A stretch of DNA of 64,000 nt from Peptoniphilus equinus. Lineage in GTDB: Bacteria; Bacillota; Clostridia; Tissierellales; Peptoniphilaceae. The DNA lies in the NCBI RefSeq assembly GCF_027921445.1, contig NZ_CP115667.1, positions 1,178,001 through 1,242,000 of the forward strand, read 5' to 3'. The position numbers and the translations under genes were made by a program. The stretch's first letter is position 1. Each line of letters begins with the position of its first letter. Of the stretch, positions 8,399 through 16,562 are shown in pieces. The notes under the pieces were generated by a model. The model was not told the DNA's origin. It did no database searches and was given only the letters and a program-made list of their open reading frames with translations.

Positions 8399-9775
8399 CT
8401 ACTTGAGTCCCTTCCGACTCACCCATCCATCAACATCACGTCGTGGAGCTCGTTCTACTGCTAACTGATCTGCTTTGACATCGCTGGTAATGGTAGAGCC
8501 TGCAGCGATATAACCGTTTTTTTCTACAGTAACTGGTGCCACCAGGTTGGCATTGCTGCCGATAAACGCACCGTCTGCCACCGTACTGCGGTATTTGTTT
8601 TTACCGTCGTAATTGACAAACACGACACCACAGCCCACATTGACATTTTCTCCCACGTCGGCATCACCGATATAGGCAAGGTGGCCGGCTTTGGAGCCGT
8701 CGCCGAAATTGGCATTTTTCACTTCTACAAAATTGCCGATTTTTACATGGCAGCCTACATTGGACTTCGGACGCAAATGGGCATAAGGCCCGACAGTTGT
8801 ATGATCTCCCACATGAGAGGACTCAATAAAAGCATTGTCAATCGTCACGTCATCACCGATGACAGAATCAACAATGCGCGTATTGCCATAGATGGTACAG
8901 TCTTCGCCAATCACAGTCTGACCTTGAAGGATTGCCCCGGGATAAATCACCGTGTCCCGTCCAATGACGACACCGTCTTCAATGACGATGGTATCCGGCG
9001 CAATCATCGTGACGCCTTCCTTCATATAATGTGCATTCACCCGGCGCTGCATATACTCCGTGGCCTTAGCAAGGGCGTCCCTGCTGTTAATGCCGTGGAT
9101 TTCCAGGTTGTTGCAAAGTTTGAATCCGCCAATGCGCTCCCCTTGTTGAGAGAAGTACTCCACCACATCAGTTAAGTACAATTCACCTGAAGCGTTGTCC
9201 GTATTTAAATGACCCAAAGCTTCACGAAGGGCTTTGCCCTGAAACGCAAAAATTCCGGAGTTGATCTCACGGATGATTTTTTCCTTTGCCGATGCATCTT
9301 TTTCTTCTACAATGGCCATGATATCTGCGGCATCGTTGCGAACTATGCGCCCGTATCCGGTTGGATTGTTCATATCTGCCGTTAAAATCGTGCATGCAAA
9401 ATGACCTCTTTCATGGTAATCCGCCAAACCTTCCAGCGTCTCGGCAGTGATAAGAGGTGTATCGCCTGTAAGTATGAGCACGGTATCGTCGTCTTGGAAA
9501 TCGTCCAGAGCCTGCATCACTGCGAAGCCGGTTCCATAAGGTTCCCCTTCCCCTATAGGTTGGTTGCGAAAAGTGACCTCGGCATTTTCAAACCGTTCTT
9601 GAATCAGCTCTTTACCGTGGCCGATAACAATGCTGATGCGATCGGAATGACTGGACCGTGCCGCGTCAATCACATAACCAAGCATGGGTTTACCTAAAAT
9701 CTCATGGATGACTTTAGGTTTTTTCGATTTCATTCGAGATCCTTCGCCGGCTGCGAGGATGATCGAAACCTTCAT
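8399..9775 (-). CDS. glmU: bifunctional UDP-GlcNAc pyrophosphorylase / GlcN-1-P acetyltransferase
   Basis: 458 residues, full length. The N-terminal uridylyltransferase domain begins with [15 protein letters not shown] and contains GTGFAVMQA and LTGDTPLI. From about residue 250 a left-handed beta-helix acetyltransferase follows ([39 protein letters not shown]). The product UDP-GlcNAc feeds peptidoglycan synthesis. It is the first gene of the ten-gene operon running to the left edge and has a clear promoter (9810-9838). Confidence 0.98.
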   Translation of the reverse strand: MKVSIILAAGEGSRMKSKKPKVIHEILGKPMLGYVIDAARSSHSDRISIVIGHGKELIQERFENAEVTFRNQPIGEGEPYGTGFAVMQALDDFQDDDTVLILTGDTPLITAETLEGLADYHERGHFACTILTADMNNPTGYGRIVRNDAADIMAIVEEKDASAKEKIIREINSGIFAFQGKALREALGHLNTDNASGELYLTDVVEYFSQQGERIGGFKLCNNLEIHGINSRDALAKATEYMQRRVNAHYMKEGVTMIAPDTIVIEDGVVIGRDTVIYPGAILQGQTVIGEDCTIYGNTRIVDSVIGDDVTIDNAFIESSHVGDHTTVGPYAHLRPKSNVGCHVKIGNFVEVKNANFGDGSKAGHLAYIGDADVGENVNVGCGVVFVNYDGKNKYRSTVADGAFIGSNANLVAPVTVEKNGYIAAGSTITSDVKADQLAVERAPRRDVDGWVSRKGLK

Positions 9776-9809
9776 TTTTTACCACACCTTTACAATTTTC
9801 TCGTCTTTA

Positions 9810-9838
9810 ATTATATAGAAGAATAGCTCACTTCTCAA
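9810..9838 (-). promoter_or_regulatory. sigma-A promoter of the glmU operon
   Basis: TTGAGA (9838-9833), 17-bp spacer, TATAAT (9815-9810) on the minus strand, 35 bp before the glmU ATG. Confidence 0.8.
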
Positions 9839-9914
9839 GGTCAATTCTGCCTGTGCGAGGATTTCTTCTATAATCAAATCCGTGTACGCCCATCGCACCG
9901 CTCACGATAAGCGT

Positions 9915-9942
9915 CGCATAAAAAATAGAGCCTAAGGCTCTA
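9915..9942 (-). terminator. intrinsic terminator of the ftsEX operon
   Basis: Perfect 7-bp stem TAGAGCC/GGCTCTA with a 3-nt loop, followed by TTTTTTAT on the minus strand. The stem begins with the stop codon (TAG) of the S41 peptidase gene. Confidence 0.9.
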
Positions 9943-11106
9943 CTTTTGTGCATTTATTTCTTCTTTTAACAGTTCGACGGCTTTTTGAAGTTGTACGTCC
10001 TCGTCGTAGTAGTCGATACCGAGGCCTTTAACTTCCGCGCCCCGTTCCACCACCACATCCGGTTCAATGCCTTTTTTGTGGATGGTTTCACCGTTCGGCA
10101 GAAAGTATTCTGAGGTGGTGAGTTTTAAACCGTCGCCGTTCGGCAGTCGGCGTGCCGCTTGAACAATGCCTTTACCAAAGCTCTTCGTGCCCACAAGCTT
10201 GGCACGATCGTGGTCTTTTAACGCTCCGGCAAGCAGTTCGGAAGCGGAGGCGGAACCCTCGTCGATAAGCACGACCATCGGCTTGTCATACTGTGCCGCA
10301 TCGGAGTTGAATTCAAAGTCCCGCTTACCGTCGCGCCCTTCAGCATAGACGATGATTCCCTGACCCAAAAGCATATCTGCAATCTCAGCCGCCGTGTCCA
10401 CCACGCCGCCGGGATTGCCTCTCAGATCCAGAATAAAACCGTCACTGCTCACGCTACCCAGCGCCTTTTTAAAACTGTCAGCTGTGAGCTCATCAAACTG
10501 AGAAATACCGATGTAGCTCACCCCATCCACCGTTCCCGGAAGGACGGTATCCATTTGTATTTCGTCCCGTGCAATATCCAGGTCCATCGTGTCATTGGTC
10601 TGTGGGCGAAGGACAGTCACGTTCACCGTGGTCCCCCTGTCGCCTTTCATGACGTCACTGGCTTCTTCTAATTGGTCTGCCGTATAATCTTCGCCGTTGA
10701 CTTTGATAATTTTATCCCCGGAACGGATGCCCGCCTCGTAAGCCGGTGAACCCTTTACCGGTGAAATCACGGTGATGAGATTGTCTTCACCCTTGGTGAT
10801 CACCACGCCAATACCGTAAAATTTGCCGGTGGTAGTCTCCAACAGCTGCTCAAATTCCTCTTTAGTATAGTATTCGGAGTAGGGATCACCAAGACTTGCC
10901 ACAACTCCCTTCAGCTCGCCGATACGAAGTTGTTCATCTGTCACGTCATAGAGATGATTTTGACGGACAAAATTTTCCAAAGCGGCAATTTGATCAAACC
11001 GATCCCGAGGTAAGGTGACCCATCCCCCGCTCGCTACAAAAAAGGTGGCGGCATTGGTGAGAAGGAGCAAGGCGACAATCCCCAATAATTTTAAAAATCG
11101 TTTCAT
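9940..11106 (-). CDS. S41 family carboxy-terminal processing protease, CtpB-like
   Basis: 388 residues. An N-terminal signal anchor (about residues 5-25) is followed by a PDZ domain (about 95-165, GIGVVITKGED, AGIRSGDKIIKVNG) and the S41 catalytic core: the catalytic Ser lies in EGSASASE (283-290) and the Lys in GTKSFGKG (306-313). LDLRGNPGG is the family's oxyanion region. Such proteases cut extracytoplasmic proteins near their C-termini. The gene lies 9 bp after the EnvC-like gene; the Ctp protein may act in the same cell-wall context (inference). Confidence 0.93.
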   Translation of the reverse strand: MKRFLKLLGIVALLLLTNAATFFVASGGWVTLPRDRFDQIAALENFVRQNHLYDVTDEQLRIGELKGVVASLGDPYSEYYTKEEFEQLLETTTGKFYGIGVVITKGEDNLITVISPVKGSPAYEAGIRSGDKIIKVNGEDYTADQLEEASDVMKGDRGTTVNVTVLRPQTNDTMDLDIARDEIQMDTVLPGTVDGVSYIGISQFDELTADSFKKALGSVSSDGFILDLRGNPGGVVDTAAEIADMLLGQGIIVYAEGRDGKRDFEFNSDAAQYDKPMVVLIDEGSASASELLAGALKDHDRAKLVGTKSFGKGIVQAARRLPNGDGLKLTTSEYFLPNGETIHKKGIEPDVVVERGAEVKGLGIDYYDEDVQLQKAVELLKEEINAQK

Positions 11107-11115
11107 AATCAGTCA

Positions 11116-12345
11116 CTAAATAAAGTTCAACGGGTCGACAGCTGAACCGTTAACTCGGACCTCAAAGTGCAGATGAGGCCCCGTTGAGACACCGGTAGAA
11201 CCGCAGAGGGAGATCACATCTCCGGCTTTGACCGATTGGCCAGGCACCACTTTAAGTACAGAGTTGTGGGCATAAACGGTGACAATATCTCCGTGATCAA
11301 TCATAACCACATTCCCGTAACCGCTCATGCTTTTCGCCATAATAACCACACCATCTTTAGCCGCTATAATAGGTGTGCCGCTTGGCGCTGGAATGTCCAC
11401 TCCGGAGTGAAACTTACTGTAGCCGTAGACAGGATGGATCCGATACCCAAAAGGACTGGATATATTAAAATGCCCCGGCACTGGCCAACTGAGGCTTCCG
11501 CCTTGACGGACGGACGGATCGATGTGGCGGAGATTGCTGTTTGCGCGAGCGCCTCGCTTCGTCGCTTCAAGAGCTTGCCGTTCTGCCGCCTTGGCCTTGG
11601 TAATTTCATTTTGCAGACGGAGAATTTCCTGATCTAAGTTCGCCCACTCCGCTTCCATTTGTGTCACGGCCTGGTTATAAGCCTGAACATCGGACTGAAG
11701 CGCATTCATATAGGTCTGCTTTTCATTACTTGCCGCCTGCAAATCGGATTGTTCAGCTTCCAACTGACGCTTTGAGCTGTTCATCTTCACGACGTTGCTT
11801 TCCAGACTCTTTTTCATGGCGTCAATAGCCTGTATCTGTCCGCTGATAGTATCCACCAACTGCTTATCGCTGTCGGCGATGGAAGAGACAATCTTGTAAT
11901 TCATCAAAAGATCTTCAATATTCTTGGAGTTCAGGATGACTTCAATGTAGTCAACCTTGCCATTCATATACATGGCTCGGACCCGTTCTTCAAAGAGAGC
12001 CTGGGTTTTCTTCAGCTCTTCCTGTTTGGCGGCAAGGTCCAATTCCTTTTGAGCAATATCTTTGTTCAAAGCGTCAATTTCCAGCTCCAGGGTGTAGATA
12101 TTGCCGGCAAGGCTGCTTATCTTTTTGTCCAGTTCGATAATCTGACTTTGTACTGCGTTCACATCTTTTTGTACCGTTGCTGCACGGGTCCGGTTTTGTT
12201 CGATGCTGCGCTGTACATTTTGTTGGTTTTGTTTCATTTGCCGCTGTTGTTTTTCCAATGTTGCACTGGATGCGTACACACCGCTCGTCAATAAGAGTGT
12301 GGACAAACACACGGCAGTGATGGGTTTAAATGAACGTTTAAACAT
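11116..12345 (-). CDS. EnvC-like coiled-coil M23 murein hydrolase
   Basis: 409 residues. A signal peptide (VCLSTLLLTSGVYASS) is followed by a long coiled coil (about 25-265) and a C-terminal LytM/M23 domain (about 290-405). The zinc-binding motifs look complete: HSGVDIPAPSG (His and Asp) and GPHLHFEVRV (HxH). It therefore appears catalytically active, unlike E. coli EnvC, which only activates amidases. The start overlaps the ftsX stop by 8 bp. FtsEX complexes are known to open such coiled-coil hydrolases at the septum or side wall, and the genetic linkage fits this. Confidence 0.92.
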   Translation of the reverse strand: MFKRSFKPITAVCLSTLLLTSGVYASSATLEKQQRQMKQNQQNVQRSIEQNRTRAATVQKDVNAVQSQIIELDKKISSLAGNIYTLELEIDALNKDIAQKELDLAAKQEELKKTQALFEERVRAMYMNGKVDYIEVILNSKNIEDLLMNYKIVSSIADSDKQLVDTISGQIQAIDAMKKSLESNVVKMNSSKRQLEAEQSDLQAASNEKQTYMNALQSDVQAYNQAVTQMEAEWANLDQEILRLQNEITKAKAAERQALEATKRGARANSNLRHIDPSVRQGGSLSWPVPGHFNISSPFGYRIHPVYGYSKFHSGVDIPAPSGTPIIAAKDGVVIMAKSMSGYGNVVMIDHGDIVTVYAHNSVLKVVPGQSVKAGDVISLCGSTGVSTGPHLHFEVRVNGSAVDPLNFI

Positions 12346-13237
12346 TTAAATGCCTTTCTGTCGATACGAGGGACCCGAGAAATCCAATGCCGGATCCGAT
12401 ACAAACAAAGATCACAAGCAGATGCCGCTTAATGATCTGCGGCTCCACCAAACCTCGTTCCAGGAGCATGGTAAAGTCGACATTGTGGCTTCCGTAATAA
12501 TAACTGTACACGCCGGTGACCAGAAAAAAGGCCGCCACGGCACCGATAATACCAAAGATAATCCCTTCTAATAGGAAGGGACTCTTGATATAGGAATCGG
12601 TGGCCCCGATGTACTTCATAATTTCAATCTCATGACTGCGGTTCGACACCGTGATGAGAATCGTGTTGTGTATGATAAGTACGGAGACAAAAAGCAACAC
12701 AATAACCACAGCCGCCCCCACATACTTAATGGACTTTTCATAGTCTTGCATCTTTTGAATCAGCTCATAATGGTAATCCGTGCGTTCCACCACCGGTTTG
12801 CCCTGGACCTGCTCGGCAATATCACTCGCCGCTTTAGCATCATTTAAGCTCACCGTCAAGGATGCAGGCAAGACGTCAGAGCTGACGGAATCCATCAGAT
12901 AGCCTTTGTCAGCCAACTGATCCCGAAACTTCTCGATAGCTCGCTCCTTGGAAGTGTACTGCACGGAGCGTACCCGACTGTCTTTGGAAAGCTCACCGAT
13001 AAGTTGGTTCACATCCTCAGCCTTCGAGCCGTCCTGAATCCAAATGACAACTTTATCCAGCTCCTGCCCCAGACTGTAGACCGCATTATTGATGTTTAAA
13101 ACCAAGAGCAGTACCACGCCGAAGAGTGTGAGCATGGCGCCAATGGATGCCACGGATGCGGCAGACATACCGAAATAGCGAAAAATGCCCTTGAACGTAT
13201 CCTTGAGTATGTTCAGAAGCTGTCTAAACCATCTCAT
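12338..13237 (-). CDS. ftsX: cell division protein FtsX
   Basis: 299 residues from the ATG at 13237, chosen over one ten codons upstream because AAAGGGG precedes it and it starts MRWFRQ. Four membrane segments can be seen: one near residues 20-50, an extracellular loop of ~110 residues, then three segments at about 165-300. FtsX is the membrane part of FtsEX, which transmits ATP hydrolysis to a cell-wall hydrolase outside the cell. Its start overlaps the ftsE stop by 14 bp, and the EnvC-like hydrolase follows directly. Confidence 0.96.
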   Translation of the reverse strand: MRWFRQLLNILKDTFKGIFRYFGMSAASVASIGAMLTLFGVVLLLVLNINNAVYSLGQELDKVVIWIQDGSKAEDVNQLIGELSKDSRVRSVQYTSKERAIEKFRDQLADKGYLMDSVSSDVLPASLTVSLNDAKAASDIAEQVQGKPVVERTDYHYELIQKMQDYEKSIKYVGAAVVIVLLFVSVLIIHNTILITVSNRSHEIEIMKYIGATDSYIKSPFLLEGIIFGIIGAVAAFFLVTGVYSYYYGSHNVDFTMLLERGLVEPQIIKRHLLVIFVCIGSGIGFLGSLVSTERHLNV

Positions 13238-13910
13238 AGTAAGAGCCCCTTTCCACATCGCTTTCAATCTTGCCGCCTTTTAACGTGATTACACGTTTTT
13301 GCATGGTGTTGACAATGTTGATAGCGTGAGTCGCCATAATAATCGTCGTGCCGGCTTTGTTGATGTTCTCCAAAGCGGCCATAATTTCCATCGCTGTATG
13401 TTCATCCAAGTTGCCGGTAGGTTCGTCACACACCAAGTACGGTGCATGATTGACAATGGCACGAGCAATGGACACCCGCTGACCCTCACCGCCTGAAAGC
13501 TCCGACGGATAGGATTTAGCTTTATCTTTCAGTCCCACCAACTCCAGGGCGTGTTCCACATGCTCTTTGTTATAAGCTCTGCTATGCCCCTGCACTTCCA
13601 AAGGAAAGACCACATTCTCATAGACATTGCGCTTCGCAAGCAGACGAAAGTCCTGAAACACCACGGAGATATTGCGCCGCAGTCGAGGGACTTGGGTTTT
13701 GGTAAGCTTCGTGATATCTTGATTGTGTATGTAGATGTTGCCTCGTGTCACCGACTCTTCACGGATGAGCAGCTTCACCAGAGTGGATTTGCCTGCGCCG
13801 CTGGAGCCGACCAAAAACACAAAGTCGCCACGAGGGACGGTCAAATTTATATTGGACAACGCCATGACGCCATTGCCGTATTCCTTAAAGACATTTTTAA
13901 AGGTAATCAT
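13224..13910 (-). CDS. ftsE: cell division ATP-binding protein FtsE
   Basis: 228 residues, the usual FtsE length, starting at the ATG at 13910 (AAAGGA six bases upstream; a longer frame adds an unlikely 18 residues). ABC ATPase motifs: Walker A GSSGAGKST, Q-loop VFQDFRLL, signature LSGGEGQRV (the common form is LSGGEQQRV), Walker B YLVCDEPTGNLD, H-loop MATHA. With FtsX it forms a mechanotransmitting complex controlling septal or side-wall hydrolysis. It is the first gene of the operon. Confidence 0.97.
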   Translation of the reverse strand: MITFKNVFKEYGNGVMALSNINLTVPRGDFVFLVGSSGAGKSTLVKLLIREESVTRGNIYIHNQDITKLTKTQVPRLRRNISVVFQDFRLLAKRNVYENVVFPLEVQGHSRAYNKEHVEHALELVGLKDKAKSYPSELSGGEGQRVSIARAIVNHAPYLVCDEPTGNLDEHTAMEIMAALENINKAGTTIIMATHAINIVNTMQKRVITLKGGKIESDVERGSYYEMV

Positions 13911-13941
13911 GAAATATCCTTTCTTTATCTCTCGATCATCT

Positions 13942-13971
13942 ATTATATTACAAAAAAGTAACAAGTGACAA
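13942..13971 (-). promoter_or_regulatory. sigma-A promoter of the ftsEX operon
   Basis: TTGTCA (13971-13966), 18-bp spacer, TATAAT (13947-13942) on the minus strand, 32 bp before the ftsE ATG. Confidence 0.75.
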
Positions 13972-14065
13972 CACTTTGCCTGAATAATCTTACCTCATCA
14001 CTCAAGTTTTTCATCGGATCAGGCAATTTTTTTAAAATTGTGCTTTCAATTCTGGACTATTTGTG

Positions 14066-14071
14066 TATAAT
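14066..14071 (+). promoter_or_regulatory. probable -10 box for the formyl-THF cyclo-ligase gene
   Basis: TATAAT lies 20 bp before the ATG at 14092. The -35 is weak (CTTTCA at 17 bp). Confidence 0.5.
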
Positions 14072-14091
14072 TGTAATGTTGAGGTGATGAA

Positions 14092-14694
14092 ATGGAAAAA
14101 AGCGAACTCAGAAAAGACTTTTTAAAACAAAGAGAACACTTGGACGATGTCGCCATTCACGAAACATCATCTCGCGTGTTAGAACATTTAATAGACTCAG
14201 AGATTTACGAAAAAGCAAATCATCTATTTACGTTCGTTAGCTATCGTAAAGAAGTGGATACCCATTCGATTATTAAGCATGCTCTAAAAGACGGAAAAAA
14301 TATTTATGTGCCTGTAGTCAATAGAGATACATTCACCATGGGAGCTTCAAAGCTGGAAGACTTTTCAGACTTGAGACCAAACTATATGGGAATACTCGAA
14401 CCTTCTGAGAACAAAGTACAACTCGTTGATCCCGAGATTTTGGATCTGATTATCACCCCGGGACTCGCCTTTTCAAAAGACGGCTATCGTATCGGTTATG
14501 GCGGTGGATTCTATGACAAGTTTTTTGCAACACTTGCCTCTCACCCTCTGCGTATAGGGATCGGTTATCCCTATATGTTAGTTGATACGCTGCCTCATGA
14601 TGACTATGACGAGAAACTGGATCTCTTCTTATCCAATGACGGGTTCACCCAATTAGGAGGAAAATTATGCAAAGATATTTCGGAACCGTTGTAA
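14092..14694 (+). CDS. 5-formyltetrahydrofolate cyclo-ligase
   Basis: 200 residues. It converts 5-formyl-THF to 5,10-methenyl-THF using ATP. Family hallmarks are the basic N-terminus (KSELRKDFLKQRE), FVSYRKEVDTHSII, VPVV, and the phosphate-binding loop IGYGGGFYDKF at about residues 142-152. GAGGTG lies before the ATG. The last 28 bases overlap the start of the CofE-like gene, so the two are very probably translated together. Confidence 0.95.
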   Translation: MEKSELRKDFLKQREHLDDVAIHETSSRVLEHLIDSEIYEKANHLFTFVSYRKEVDTHSIIKHALKDGKNIYVPVVNRDTFTMGASKLEDFSDLRPNYMGILEPSENKVQLVDPEILDLIITPGLAFSKDGYRIGYGGGFYDKFFATLASHPLRIGIGYPYMLVDTLPHDDYDEKLDLFLSNDGFTQLGGKLCKDISEPL

Positions 14695-15848
14695 GAGGCA
14701 TTCGCACACCAATTGTTAAAAAAGGCGACAAACTGGACGACATCGTCTATGATTCAGTAATCCAAGCTGTTGAGTCCGAAGACATTAAACTTCGCGACAA
14801 AGATGTGGTTGCTATTACCGAATCCCTGGTCGCTCGTGCGCAAGGCAACTATGTCACTACCGATGACATTGCCACAGATGTAAAAAATAAATACCAAGGT
14901 GACATTGGGATGGTCTTCCCAATTCTAAGCCGTAACCGTTTTTCCGTACTCCTTCGCGGGATTGCAAAGAGCGGTCGTAAGCTTCACATCTTACTGTCTT
15001 ATCCGTCTGATGAAGTGGGCAACCACCTGATGGACGAAAAAGAACTCTATGACAAAAAGATCAACCCATATGCCGATGTACTTGAAGAAGCCGACTACCG
15101 TCGTCTCTTCGGCGAAGAAGTGAAACACCCTTTCACCGGCATTGACTATGTCACCCTTTACAAAGAGCTGGCTCCAAATTCTGAAATTCACTTTTCAAAC
15201 GATCCTAAAGCCATCTTGAAGTACACCAAAGACGTCCTCGTCTGCTCCATCCACACCAGAGAACTCGTAAAACAAGAGCTCAAAGATGCCGGTGCGCAAA
15301 CAGTTTACGCTTTGGACGACATCATGACCGAATCCATTAACGGCAGCGGTTACAATGAAGAGTTCGGACTTTTAGGCTCTAACCTTTCCGACACCGAAAC
15401 AGTGAAGCTCTTCCCTAGAGATTCTCAAAGCTTTGTTGAAGGTCTTCAAAAACGCTTCAACGACTACGCCGGCAAAGAAATTGAAGTCATGGTCTATGGC
15501 GACGGTGCCTTCAAAGATCCGGTAGGTAAAATTTGGGAACTTGCAGACCCTGTAGTGTCCCCTGGTCATACCAAAGGCCTTGTAGGTCAACCGAACGAAC
15601 TTAAGATTAAATACATTGCCGACACCGAGCTCAAAGATATGAGCACTGAAGATGCATCTCAAGCAATGCGTGAACGTATTACGAAAAAAGATGCCGATCT
15701 TACCGGCAGAAACGAAACCCTTGGTACTACCCCTCGTCGTCTGACCGATCTTCTCGGTTCACTTTGCGACTTGACTTCCGGATCCGGAGATAAAGGTACG
15801 CCGGTCATCCTTATCCAAGGTTACTTCGATAACTTTGCAACTGAATGA
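14667..15848 (+). CDS. CofE-family (F420-0:gamma-glutamyl ligase-like) protein
   Basis: 393 residues. The N-terminal half matches the F420 ligase (CofE) fold family: VVRGIRTPIVKKGD, then DVVAITESLVARAQGN, the counterpart of the DVLVV..K.VSKAEG core of CofE. CofE joins glutamate to F420-0 with GTP, but no F420 biosynthesis gene is visible here and Firmicutes of this type are not known for F420. The substrate is therefore open. AGGAGGAAAATT precedes the ATG, which lies inside the folate cyclo-ligase gene. A role in glutamylating a folate or another acceptor is a guess from that overlap. A strong terminator follows. Confidence 0.8.
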   Translation: MQRYFGTVVRGIRTPIVKKGDKLDDIVYDSVIQAVESEDIKLRDKDVVAITESLVARAQGNYVTTDDIATDVKNKYQGDIGMVFPILSRNRFSVLLRGIAKSGRKLHILLSYPSDEVGNHLMDEKELYDKKINPYADVLEEADYRRLFGEEVKHPFTGIDYVTLYKELAPNSEIHFSNDPKAILKYTKDVLVCSIHTRELVKQELKDAGAQTVYALDDIMTESINGSGYNEEFGLLGSNLSDTETVKLFPRDSQSFVEGLQKRFNDYAGKEIEVMVYGDGAFKDPVGKIWELADPVVSPGHTKGLVGQPNELKIKYIADTELKDMSTEDASQAMRERITKKDADLTGRNETLGTTPRRLTDLLGSLCDLTSGSGDKGTPVILIQGYFDNFATE

Positions 15849-15868
15849 TTTTAAAAAAGATGTAAAAA

Positions 15869-15894
15869 ACTGCCGATCCCTCGGCAGTTTTTTT
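15869..15894 (+). terminator. intrinsic terminator after the CofE-like gene
   Basis: ACTGCCGA/TCGGCAGT stem with a 4-nt loop, followed by TTTTTT. Confidence 0.9.
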
Positions 15895-15906
15895 ATGTCC
15901 TCACGC

Positions 15907-16430
15907 CTAAGATGTGCCCCGGCACACGTTGGGTTTAAACTGACCCTCCTCCCTTAACAGCCACCTGCTTTCATCCTTATCGGTATCGGTATTATCGATG
16001 ACAGTCCATACGCAGCCTTCGCCCGTCATCACAGGACACACGCTCTAAGTACTCCCATCCATAACCCTCGTACAATCGGTCGTGATCAGATAGACCTCAG
16101 GGATCCCTGCCGCTTTTAAATCGTTCACCGCCATATCAAGCAGACGTCCTGCAATGCCTCGCCCTCGGTGTGCCGCCTCGGTATAAAGTGCACAGATATT
16201 GAGCGCGAGGTCTTTTCTTTGATGGAAATCATTGGGGATGACACCTACGCCCCAACGATCTTCTCGCCAGCCAGACACAAATACCACCCGCAGTCCGTCT
16301 CACCTTTAATATAAGCCTCTTCACATGACAAATAGGCCGCTTCCGGCACGCCCCACTTATGATAAAACCATGCCGCGGCACGCTCCTTCAAATCCTCACG
16401 TGCTTTCAATCGAATAAATGTATACTCCAT
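15907..16430 (-). pseudogene. frameshifted GNAT acetyltransferase
   Basis: Reading the minus strand from an ATG at 16430 (GGAG six bases upstream) gives MEYTFIRLKAREDLKERAA and continues to GEKIVGA, where the frame stops. One base missing from a G-run near 16250 explains this: the next frame continues with VGVIPNDFHQRKDLALN, then HRGRGIAGRLLDMAV, the acetyl-CoA loop of GNAT enzymes, and VYLITTD. About 7 nt are then missing near 16075, after which YEGYGWEYLERV is readable in a third frame. A further shift leads to MTGEGCVWTVIDN and a stop at 15907. At least three disruptions mean it is broken. The original substrate is unknown. Confidence 0.8.
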
Positions 16431-16529
16431 ATACCGCTCCAAACCTGTTTATATCAAATTTATAGTTGCGTTTCATCGGCTGTTGGCTGTACGGCGTTTG
16501 CCATCGCCACATACCTGTTTGCCATTGAC

Positions 16530-16559
16530 AAAAAAAGCTGCCCTTTCGAGCAGCTTTTT
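16530..16559 (-). terminator. intrinsic terminator of valS
   Basis: AAAAGCTGC paired with GCAGCTTTT around a short loop, followed by a T-run on the minus strand, directly after the valS stop. Confidence 0.85.
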
Positions 16560-16562
16560 CAT

